From Aldrovandia affinis (lineage: Eukaryota > Chordata > Actinopteri > Notacanthiformes > Halosauridae), in contig JAINUG010000020.1 in NCBI GenBank assembly GCA_029706075.1, positions 7,483,046 to 7,547,045 of the forward strand: a stretch of 64,000 nt of DNA. Direction: 5' to 3'. The notes beneath the pieces were generated by a model. That model was not told the origin of the DNA, did not search any database, and saw only the letters and a list, made by a program, of their open reading frames with translations. A program made the position numbers and the translations under genes. This document shows, piece by piece, positions 11,655 to 22,000 of the stretch (positions are counted from its first letter, which is position 1; each line of letters begins with the position of its first letter).

Positions 11655-11720
11655 TTTCAGATTTTTCCCACTTTTTCTCCCAATTTAGTGGCCAATTATA
11701 CCCTCTATTTATTTTGATTT
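11655..11720 (-). repeat. SINE family B 3' tail
   Basis: CCACTTTTTCTCCCAATTTA followed by GTGGCCAATTATACCCTC matches the tail of the copies at 40740 and 42010. Confidence 0.6.
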
Positions 11721-11844
11721 GCCCTCCCCAGACGAACTTGCCGCCCACATCTACGAGGCCAGCTGATTCTCCACAGGCAGGAAACTGCTTCCTTCGAGAT
11801 GGAATTCGCCCACCCACGTGGCAACACCCACTGGAGACACCCTG

Positions 11845-12040
11845 CACTTATTGCCATTTCACCTGCATTTACTGTTGTTTCACCTCCATTTCACCTGCAT
11901 TTCCCGTCATATCAACTGCATTTACTGCCAGTTCACCGGCATTCACCTCCAGTTCATCTGCCTTTACAGCCATTTCACCTGCATTTACCTCCATTTACCT
12001 CCAGTTCACATCCATTTCACCTGCATATATGTATTTTGGA
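11845..12040. repeat. minisatellite (CATTTCACCTGCATTTAC)
   Basis: Imperfect units of about 12-24 bp based on CCATTTCACCTGCATTTAC, ending at a C-rich (CACCCC)n stretch at 12047-12090. Confidence 0.8.
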
Positions 12041-12767
12041 GCCACCTCACCCACCCCCACCCCCACCCCCACCACCACCACCCTACACCCCCTAGTGTTT
12101 GAGCCCCAGTGTTTTTGTGGTGTTGTGTTAATCACCATTAAAAGTTAAAGGTCATGCAGGTCTTTCCCTGCAGGTGGGTTATGTCATTCCAAATTGGCAA
12201 CCCTAGGCCTAGGAGGAATTCTGCTTCAGTCTTTTTTATAGGTTGACTGAACGGGTTTCAAGAAGGCATATGTCCTATACGTGCAACACAAACTATATGT
12301 TATTATATTGAAATAAATAGTCGTTTTTATGCTAGGATTTTAGTCTCTGCATTGATTGGTTCTTGTTGATTTGCCTGGTGTTTGACGACTTATTGGATGC
12401 TTTCTGGTAAAGTTTGTTAGCTTTGGTAAGTTCTAATTGACCATTCTTGCTGCACCGTTTTAAGTGTTGCTGCAAGTTCTTAAATATATTTTTAAATATA
12501 TATATATATATATATGTAAACCTTTATTTAACAAGGGTGTTTTGCAGCCTGCATTTCCAAATCTACAATGTTCTGTTCAGCGTTAACTCCTATACCCCGC
12601 TGTTGTGGAAAGTACAGTACAGGAAGTGTGCAAGTGTACTAATTTCCACTCTGAACAAGCTGCAACACTGAATTTAAAAAGTGCAAAATTGAACATGTAA
12701 ATGTAATGTGTACTTTGGTGTATATTTTTCAATGCGTGTCTTAATATTTCTTCAAAATGTGACAATG

Positions 12768-12775
12768 TAAATAAA
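12768..12775 (+). terminator. polyA signal-like AATAAA downstream of the EB1 relic
   Basis: TGTAAATAAAATGG in AT-rich sequence about 1.2 kb after the last EB1-like exon; it may be the relic's 3' end. A minus-strand AATAAA also lies near 12800, possibly for the convergent minus-strand gene. Confidence 0.25.
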
Positions 12776-12949
12776 ATGGTAGTTTATCCAATCATTATAT
12801 TTATTTTTTAAACAAGCTTTTGACCAAAAAGTGTATGTGGTTTGTCAAATGATAACAAGTCAAACCTGCATTGTTCAAATAAGATTTTGGAAAAAATGAT
12901 GGTAGAACAGACACACATTTTGAACAACCTTAATTGATCAAACAATTGG

Positions 12950-12996
12950 CTATATCAAAAACCAGCATAATGACCGAGTTTGGGAACCCCTGCTTT
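12950..12996. mobile_element. right end of a hAT-type MITE
   Basis: Ends ACCGAGTTTGGGAACCCCTG, the typical right terminus of fish hAT MITEs. No matching left end was found, so a fragment. Confidence 0.4.
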
Positions 12997-13269
12997 AAAG
13001 GACGTATACAAGTGTGGAATGATGGAGAAGGATTAAAAGATTGGTCTCACTCCCTCAACTGACTCTCCTGCAGTACTGATGTTTTACCACTAGATGCAAT
13101 ACAGGGCGAGAACGTCAGCAAGGTAGTCGCAACCGACATCTGCAAGGCAAGTCCAATTTCAAATTGAATGATATATCGTTGTCATGTAACCGACAGCTGA
13201 GGGTTTACAATCTCGGGTTAATTCATGGATTTTCATATTTGATATTTCATATTACTGGCGGGACGAGAT

Positions 13270-13714
13270 TCAGGACGCGGTGGTGTTCTCCCACGGTTTC
13301 GCTCTGCGGCTCAATCGGGAAGCCGTGGGGCTCTGCTGGCAAGGTCTGATGTCGAGTTTCTGGAGCCCAGGGACGTCTTCGTCAGCCTGGATCAAGCGAA
13401 ACACCTCCGCGAATGACAACGACTGGCATGCCGCTGGCGCCAGCGCGTCGCCTGGGTCCATGGCAGTAGAACCGATCCCCGTTTGAAGGCACGGTGCAGG
13501 CGCCTCGCTGATCGGCTGTCGCCGTTCTTCGAGGCCGGTCTCCGTAGGCGAGTTCCCTTTGCTGTGATCTGAGTCGTCGTCACCGTCTGGTTGAATGCAC
13601 AATTTGTCGCATTTATCCTGCAGTTCGAGTACGCTGTCACCTCTCGTTTGCGTCTGAGATATGCGAGACGCAAGCCATTGCTTGTAACCCTCTAATTCAA
13701 TGGACCGGACGAAT
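13270..13714 (-). CDS. KPWE-domain gene exon 2
   Basis: Contains the whole KPWE domain and the stop TGA (complement of 13270-13272). Confidence 0.75.
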
Positions 13715-14044
13715 CTGAAATGCAAAGGAGACAGAGAAACAAGTAACTTAACTCATAAACATCGCTGCCTGGGAACCGTACAACTGCTTTACATACATGT
13801 AGCTAGCCTGTCTATAATTTAAGATGCAAACTTAAATCACTCAAACTTTTGCGTAGCTCTGCAGGAAAGCGCTTACATTAGTTTTTATAGCTGACCGGAA
13901 TACAAACCTGTTGTAAAAGAATATTTTAAACTTCAGAATATGTTCGTGGCTTTCGTCGATTACGCGAAGACGCTTTAAACCGTCTTGGTAATTTGCATCT
14001 TCCTCGAAATTGTACGACTCGAAACCAATATATGCGGACTCCAT
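13270..14044 (-). CDS. C6orf226/PEX39-type KPWE-domain protein, two exons
   Basis: Exon 1 13908-14044 (ATG at 14044) ends AACAG before donor GTTTGT. Exon 2 13270-13714 follows acceptor TTTGCATTTCAG; phases match and give 193 residues. The N-terminal 65 residues (ESYNFEEDANYQ, IFFYNRFVRSIELEGYKQWL) look helical and I do not recognise them. The middle is acidic and Ser/Pro-rich. The C-terminus, SFAEVFRLIQADEDVPGLQK then SPTASRLSRRAKPWE, aligns from memory with human C6orf226 (QLVQQGQELPGLEK...PTASRLPRRPKPWE), reported as peroxin PEX39, a helper of PTS2 protein import. Human C6orf226 is only about 101 residues, so this protein has an extra N-terminal region and may be a paralogue. An in-frame GTG upstream is not a likely start. 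It lies tail-to-tail with the EB1 relic. Peroxisomal role is inferred from the domain only. Confidence 0.75.
13908..14044 (-). CDS. KPWE-domain gene exon 1
   Basis: 137 nt, 45 codons plus two bases, starting MESAYIGFESYNF. Confidence 0.7.
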
Positions 14045-16846
14045 TGCACCATCGCAAAAAAATAATTTCACCTAATTAATAACTTGCTAGCGATATGGAC
14101 ATTGAATAGCCATTTATCGGTAATTGTATTCAGAAGGCCAGATGTCTATCTGTAGAGTTTTAAATATAGTTAGCTTGCAAGTTAACTTGACAAAGACGGT
14201 CAATTTTTTTGTGCAAATAAAATTGATGCGTGAAACCTTCTACTTCTGGGTTTAAAACCAAGGTAAACAACCATCTTAAGTCGACAAAAATGAGTAGAGA
14301 GGTGACGAGTGAAATAAAACCCATATATAAAACACCGCCCCCCATGGACATTTTTGGTCATCGCGATATTTAAAGCTTGTTTATGCGGTCTGAATCGCTT
14401 CAGTCTCCGTTTGTGCTGTAGAAGCTATGAAACAGTAATTGTAATGGTCATTGAAGATGAAAAAGGCATCTGTCACACAATCATCACTCCCGCGAGTTAG
14501 TTTTTTCCACAAAAAACGAAAACATTTGATTGGAAACATGCTCTCTCAAATATATAGTTTTAAAATATAGTCATTCGGCAGACTCTCTTCATTCAATCCA
14601 GAGCTACTCGCACAGCCATAATAGCATGCTAACTTAAATTTGTTAGCCTACTTGAAAATTTGTGGTCAGATCGACTGATGAACTCCAGTAGCAATACCAC
14701 AGTAAAAACCACTCAACTGAATTTTGCGACGAAGCTCCCCGTCTCCAATAAAACAATATAAATCAAGACAAGGCCATGGAACGTTTAAGGAAAAATAGAT
14801 TGACAAACATTTGAATGCAAAATGTATTGAGCAGACCATGAAAGCCATGCATACAGCGTGTAGGATAGCACTACGCCATAGCCCAGGGGTTGCCAACTCT
14901 GTTCCTTAAGGGCCGGTGTGCATGCATGTTTCTGTTTCCACCAATTACCCTGGCTCAATTACACCAGTGCCGGTTCACCTGTAGATCAGATCACGGTAAA
15001 ATGTTTTATGTGGAGACAAGAATGGTCTTTAAGCTGTCATTCACGAGCTTATCGATAAACATGGGTAAAATGTCAGATAACGTAAATGGGCTAATTAAAT
15101 AATTAAGAGCAGAAGTTGGCAATGAATTCCAGAAACGGACACGGCAAAACCCCGCCGTATAAATGGTTAATATTTTCTGCTGTGGTGCTGTGCGTCCACG
15201 TTTCGTGCAGGAGAGAATTGTCAGACTGGACTGACAGTGAGGTTACGCAACAGCTGCGACTTAAAAAAACAAACACCCGAGAGGTCTCAGAGAATAAGCT
15301 CTTTTTCGTGAGATTTTTTTATAAATCAGGTCTCCTTTACAAACAACGCGTTAATAAAAAGAGAACAGTGTCCTAAGACGGCATTCGACAAGAGCTTTAT
15401 AAAAAAGAGAAAATGTTGTTGCTACGCAGCAAATGTCAAATATCCCCTCCTTTCTCAGCAGCCCGTTGCTTAGCAACCCTCCTCCTCTTGGTCACCCTGA
15501 CGACGGCAGGAACCAAAATGTTGGTGATCTCTTCGAATAAACTTGGAGACTTTCTTTTACTTATTTTTGCTATTTTCCATTTATCTGTGGGTATCGTATT
15601 CTCCCTTTCTGACGTAGAAAGGCACAGAAGACCTACTGAGAACACCAGATGGTTGTGGGCTCAAGACCAGGGCATGTGTGATGGGGAGAGCAAAGGTTGT
15701 AGGTTTAATTTGAACATTGGAAGGGGGGCACTGTTGCAGCCCCCATGTTCAAAGCTAGCTTGCTATCTAGCTTGTTAAATATCTGATCAAGTTCATATTC
15801 TTCTTGCTATATATCCCAGCATCTTGTTGGTCTTTCCTTCTTTTTTTTTTACTGCTGTGACCTTAACCACAAAAGTGTCTTCAATATCATGTGTATACAG
15901 AGTATTTATTTCTTTATTGTTTTGGTTTCCCAATTTTTTCCAGTTTAAATAGTATTTTTCACATACGTAATCCTGCTTGTAGTGGGGTCACAGCTGTCGT
16001 GCCTCTATAAATACAGGATGATCTGGGTGTAACGCTGACCCGATGGAGAAGACCACAAACACAGGGTTGGAGGGTCTAAAAGGTTAGGGGAGGGGCTAAG
16101 CCAGCCAATGTCACTGTTGCTCACTTACCTTATTATTAGGATCAGATTATATGGCGTATGCTTATAAGAATATGAGTATTACATTGCGTCATTAGAATCT
16201 GTAGTCTTGTCACTTTTTGTGTTGTGTTCATTCAGATATTTGACTTAAACAGGGTTCAATGATGCTAGTGCTAGTGAGAATGTGATCCTTTTACTGGCCA
16301 CCTCAATGGAAGAGTTGGGGCAGGGGGGGGGAGACTGCATTTTGGGGTCCATCTGCCCCTATCCATGTCCACAACACAAGACACAAAGAGACAAGACTAA
16401 GGGGCTGAGTATGTGATCGTCTGCTCTTGCCGGGCCACACTGTTCTTCCACCACTTCGCTGTGGATGCTGCGTGACACATTGCAGTCTTCACAAGATCTG
16501 CTGGTTTCAGGCTTTTCATTTCCTGGTTTGATTATGCGGAAGGCTCCAGGTTCAGGCCACCTCCAGCTCCTTGTAATTGCATGTGGGGTAATTGCACACT
16601 CCACTTGCTCAGGGTGAAACTGGCCCAGTTTAATCTTACATCTGCTATGTGCATAGTGCTACTAAGTGCATAATGTCACAGTGTTCCCATGCGAATGGTG
16701 TTATCAGGAGTTGTTTGTGTTACTGCTATAGCCTTGAATAATGCACTTGACCTGAATTTCTTCTGTGGATATGTGGCCATGGTAATGCAAAGCATGTAGC
16801 CTTTATGTGTCACCCTGGATGAGATTGTGTCTACCAAGCACATATA
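14045..16846. other. intergenic region, no confident gene
   Basis: Contains a hAT-like left end near 14884 (CAGGGGTTGCCAACTCTGTT), two short plus-strand open frames at 15116 and 15413 with hydrophobic starts but no family match, and an RFX X-box-like palindrome at 15465-15477. Confidence 0.35.
15465..15477. promoter_or_regulatory. RFX X-box-like palindrome
   Basis: GTTGCTTAGCAAC is a near-ideal X-box (half-sites GTTGCT and AGCAAC). X-boxes drive ciliary and MHC-II genes when close to a start site. No clear start site adjoins it, so function is unsupported. Confidence 0.35.
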
Positions 16847-17650
16847 CAAGTAACTGCCAAAATAAAGGAAACACCAACATAAAGTGTCTTAATAGGGTGT
16901 TGGGCCACCGCAAGCCACCAGAACAGCTTAAATGTGCCTTGGCATAGATTCTACAGGTGTCTGGAGCTCTACTGGAGGGATGCAACACCATGAAAACTTC
17001 CACAAGAAATTCCATCATTTGGTGTTTTGTTGATGGTGGTGGAAAACACTGTCTCAGGTGCCGCTCCAGAATCTCTCATAAGTATTCAATTAGGTTGAGA
17101 GCTGGCCAATGAGATGGCCATGGAATATGGTTTACATAATTTTCATGCTCATCAAACCATTCAGTGACCATTTGTGCCCTGTGGATGAGGGCATTGTCAT
17201 CCTGGAAGAGACCACTCCCATCAGGATAGAAATGCTCCACCACAGGATGAAGGTGATCACTCAGAATGGCTTCGTATTTAATGATGTTTATCTTGTCCTC
17301 TAAGAGGTTGTGTGGACCTAAACCATGCCAAAATGCACCTTACACCATAATTGGCATTTTTTTAGAAAATGTTGTCATTGAGATTTGACACTCAGCATAG
17401 CAGCCACGTCGATGTATTTTTGCTGACACCAGCTTATTTGTGTGCTGAACAAAGCCGGACCATCACCATGCCAACCGCTCCTCCGTTAGGATGAGTGCCA
17501 CTGAACCCCACTAACATACAGTGTATCTATGTGTAATGTTCTCCCAGCGTTTCTGTAACATTGTGGCAGGTGTCATCGTGTCCCTATGATGTTGTACGGA
17601 TACTGTGAGGCCAGGATGTGTTGAGCGTATGTGGTCCTACAGGCAGATGT
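16847..17650 (-). mobile_element. Tc1/mariner fragment
   Basis: Begins after TA with CAAGTAACTGCCAAAATAAA and GGAAACACC, a known fish Tc1 end. The minus strand carries transposase remnants such as GLFQDD and EWFDEHEN, with stops throughout. The opposite inverted end was not found. Confidence 0.7.
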
Positions 17651-18059
17651 TTTCACATGTGGCGAAACCTATGGACATAAGTTGGCTAACATTAAACATG
17701 AAAAACCATGCTGTCAACATCAGTTCCACCTCCGTTCTTATTGATTCTTATAAATCAACCTGAGAACTGAGGAATTACAAGCACTGTATTTTCATCTGCT
17801 TTCAGAATAGCAGAAGTCAAGGAATCAGCAATAGCGCCACTTAAATTTGATTGTGTTTTCAAAGACGTTTACCATCTTTTATACAATGGTCTATAGTACT
17901 GTATTTGGTATTTTGTGATTTAGCTAGCCATGTATTAAAATTCCAACTTAAAAATGTAAACAGCATGTGTTGTGATGGGGGAAAGTACATTGTCGCTCTG
18001 TTGAAGTCTTGAGTACTGTATTGTGTTTCTTTAAGACAGTTTCAAAAGTTGGCGACGTC

Positions 18060-18135
18060 GTCTGTCAAAGTGACACGTGATTGGAGGATACCGGATACGC
18101 TCCGCCCACGTCGCTTGTCCCCCACGCGCCGCGCT
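18060..18135 (+). promoter_or_regulatory. acss2 promoter elements (E-box/SRE-like, CCAAT, GC box)
   Basis: CACGTG at 18074-18079 abuts ATTGG (inverted CCAAT) at 18080-18084, giving CCAATCACGTG on the other strand. A GC box core CCGCCC follows at 18102-18107, in CpG-rich sequence. Mammalian ACSS2 is known to be driven by SREBP with NF-Y and Sp1; this cluster fits that pattern. The start site itself is not resolved; the ATG is about 0.8 kb downstream. Confidence 0.5.
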
Positions 18136-18913
18136 CTCCAGTCTGGGCAGCTGCGCAGAAGTGGGAGAATGAGTGAATGAAAGAGACGGACCTTTTCATC
18201 AGGATTTTCAGGACGACAACAACGAAGTGCGCAGCTGTTGCTACCGTTAATAATATAAATCTTGCCATTGTTGCTAACGCATAGCTATCCATGTTGTTTT
18301 TTTCCTGTTGTAATTCAAATTAACCATAGTTTAGCTTGCGCCTCGTCTCCAGTTTAAACATTGAGCTGTGTGCGTACCGTATGGTGTTTTAAATGAATTA
18401 ATAACCTTCGAGATTTTTGCCAAAGCCCTTGTGCAGTAGGAACATAGCCAACAGTAACTAACTAGCTGCTTGGTGTTTTGCAAATATAACTAAATATACA
18501 ATAAGAGAAGACCTCGCTGATTGTGTGAGAGTAAAACAGTTCCCCCAGTGGATAACGAACCAGCTACCGTTTCCCAGTGTATGAGTTTACGAACTCGCCT
18601 TCATGTAGTCTGTGCTCACATGAGTCGGGGGGCGGCTGCACTTCCGTGGTTCAGTCGTGACATTGACAGGATCGCACGTCAGTTTCTATTGATTTCAGCA
18701 CCTCGCAGACGCGCGTGGCACAACAGCGAGCTCACAGCCTCGATACTGGAATTAACAGCTTCCCTTGTTACATTGAGGGAAAGCTAGCATTTAGCTACAC
18801 CGCCTTATTTTGCGTTGCTTGGTGACAAGTATAGTTTGCTCATTTGAAACATTTTGCCTCAACATAAGTCCGTAGTTGTCGATAACTTTTCTGTATCACC
18901 TAGCGGGGCCAAA

Positions 18914-19040
18914 ATGATCCCTGACAAAGTTCCCCAAGAGGACGTCTATCTGGCGCCACACGACCTGGTGAAAGACGCTCATGTTCCCAACTTTGACAAG
19001 TACAAAGAGCTCTACCTGAAATCAATTCAGAGTCCGGACG
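18914..19040 (+). CDS. acss2: acss2 exon 1 (start codon)
   Basis: [20 protein letters not shown]... to SIQSPD. Ends phase 1 at donor GTAAGT. Confidence 0.92.
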
Positions 19041-22000
19041 GTAAGTGAATTTAATTTAGCGATTTTACATTTATTTTGAGCTATCTAAATTAAAACCTTT
19101 GTGCGCTACTTGCTGTACCAGTGCTAGCCAGCTTCAAAACAGCGTATGTATTGTAACATTGTAACAAAGCTTCGATGTGACCGCCCTGTTCATTTGTTCG
19201 CTGTCATACTCTTGGGTGTAAATGGTTACTTTGTGTGCAGCCAGAGAACGAATTAGCAGCAAGCCCGATCGAGCCCACCGACATGACAAAATAGTTTGTG
19301 GGCTGTGAGCACAAGCCGAGCCTTGTGGTGTCGATTGGCCTCCGCCTGGCGAAAGCGAAGGGGCGTATTCTCCGCTGCGATCACGCCCGGGACACATGCA
19401 GCCTTTATTTACCCGGCGATGAAATCGCTGCATCTACAAATCATATGTTTTGTTGACCCGCCTATTTTAAAGTGAGGATTTCTCCGAGCACTGTCTTTGT
19501 TTTTGTAATGCCTCGTCAATAGGCCGAGCTTTGTTCGTGAGTAATTTTTGTAACAGAACCTTTGGAACGTGGGTGATATCTTGTGAGCATATATTAACGA
19601 CATTTTAACGACATTTTAACAACACTTTCAACTGCGCCTGCCCAGCATTTTTATACATGACCCTAACCATGATGGGATGGTGATTCCATAATTAACTCAG
19701 GAACCACACATGTGGAAGCACCTGCTTTCAATATACTTTGTATCCTTCATTTACTCAAATGTTTACTTTATTTTTACAGTTTACTGATAAGTGATGGCAC
19801 CAGTTCATTCATTTATGAGTTTATTAGTGCGGGAGATACATGTGTAGTCCTATGCTGTCTTCATAATCCATCTTCACCGTTTTCATCTTTCAGAGTTCTG
19901 GGGCAACATTGCGGAAGATTTCTTCTGGAAGACGAAGCACGCGGGGAAGTTCCTGGACTACAACTTTGATGTGACGAAGGGGAAGGTCTACATCAAGTGC
20001 ATGGAAGGAGCCACAACCAACATCTGCTACAACCTCCTGGACCACAACATCCACGAGCGCGGCCTGGGAGACAAAGTGGCCTTCTACTGGTTAGTCTAAC
20101 TGTGCTGCACATGACAGTTGTGTTGTTGAGCATGTCAGCGTCCGCAACTGGTGATAAAAGTAAAAGCAATACAGTGTGTATACACATATATATATATATA
20201 CACACATATATATACACACACACATATATATATGTATATATATATAGCTATATATATATGTGTGTATATATATATACACTACCGGTCAAAAGGTTTAGAA
20301 CATTTTCCAGTTTTTACTGAAATGTAAGCAGTTCAAGTCCAGTGAATAACCTGAAATGGTACAAAGGTAAACTGCCAGAGGTAAAAAAAAAAGAAAAAAA
20401 GTTTAGGTTACCAAAAACAGAAAAATTATGTATATTTTTTTGGCAGTGAGTAGTTTCCTACACAATCAAAAGGCACTTGGAAACTCTTGACAGGAAGGTC
20501 TGGCAGACCCAAAGCCACAATAAAATCAGAAGACAAGTTTCTGAGAGTCAACAGCTTGCGTGATAGGCGTCTCACAGGACAACAGCTTCAAGCACAGCTT
20601 AACACTGGTCGAAGTAAGGAAGTCTCAGTTTCAACTGTGAAGAGAAGACTTCGAGCTGCAGGTTTAACAGGTCGAGTGGCAATAAGAAAGCCTTTGCCAA
20701 GATGGCAAAATAAGAAAAAGAGACTTGCCTGGGCCATGAAGCACCGCCAGTGGACTACTGAAGACCGGAAGAAGGTCTGAATTAGAAAATTTGAAATCTT
20801 GACATTTTTAAAGGTTTTTGTAGGCCGCTGAGTAGGCGAAAGGATGGTTCCTCGGTGTGTGACATCAACTGCCAAACATAGAGGAGGAAGCGTGATGGTC
20901 TGGGGCTCTTTTGCTGGATCCAGAGTCACAGAGTGACTGTTAACCCACGTTAACCCATTACTTTTTTTTATAACTTATTTACATTATTTTTCAGTTTTTG
21001 GTAACCTAACCTTATTGTGGCTAAAAGCCCATTCTGGATCAGTTGGTCAACCAGGAGTTTGTACCATTTCAGGTTATTCACTGGACTTGAACTGCTTAAA
21101 TTAGAGTAAAAACTGGAAAACCCTAACTTTTGACCAGTAGTGTATATGGGTCAGTGACATTTTAGGTTTTCTAAACATCAAAAAATAAAAACAGATTATT
21201 TGAAAGCTTTTCTAGGTTATTTAGAGTGTCTACTTTACATTCCAAGTATTTTTATTCACGAATTTTGCGAATTACGGACTTTTTATAAGTTTTGTCAGAT
21301 TTTACTAAATGTAATTCGGTAACATGTTTTTTTTTTTGTAAATTAATTAATTTTAAATCATTTTCTTTTAACACAACTCAACTAATCAGATAATATAATA
21401 ATCCATTATTAGACTAATAAGAATTGATTACAGTAGACTCATTTCCATCAAACAAATATTTAATATGGAATATCTATTGTTTCAGGTGAAACAACTCCAC
21501 TTTCGCAAAGTCACTTCTCTAACTTTACAGTAGAAAAGTGATTTAATATTCATATTATTCAACCATTTGTGATTGTCATCAGATATTTTGATGGAATAAA
21601 TGATCAATTAAAAAAAATATTTCATTTCATTGTTCTACTGAATGACATGATTTTGTTTCTCCGGATGACATTCAGCCTTTTTGATAAATGATTCACTGTA
21701 ATATGGTATCATCTAAATTAAATCACATCTTGATGCAAATACTTACAAAATAGGAAAAGACAATCCCACAAAACAATCAAATATTTTAAAAAACAACAAT
21801 AACAACATCAAATTAATCATGTGACAAAAAATAGACGAAGACGTACAAACTGCCGGTATGACAAAGATAATTGTCATGTAAATGTAATCTCTATGTCTCT
21901 GTCTCTCTCTCTCACACACACACACAAACACACATACAGACACGCAGACACACGCAAAGAATACCAAGGGGTTACTTAAAATGTCAGGACATTGCAAGGA

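Noticed and set aside
15116-15778. Two short plus-strand frames with hydrophobic N-terminal parts
   Set aside because: No family match, no clear splice sites or codon bias; kept only as a remark.
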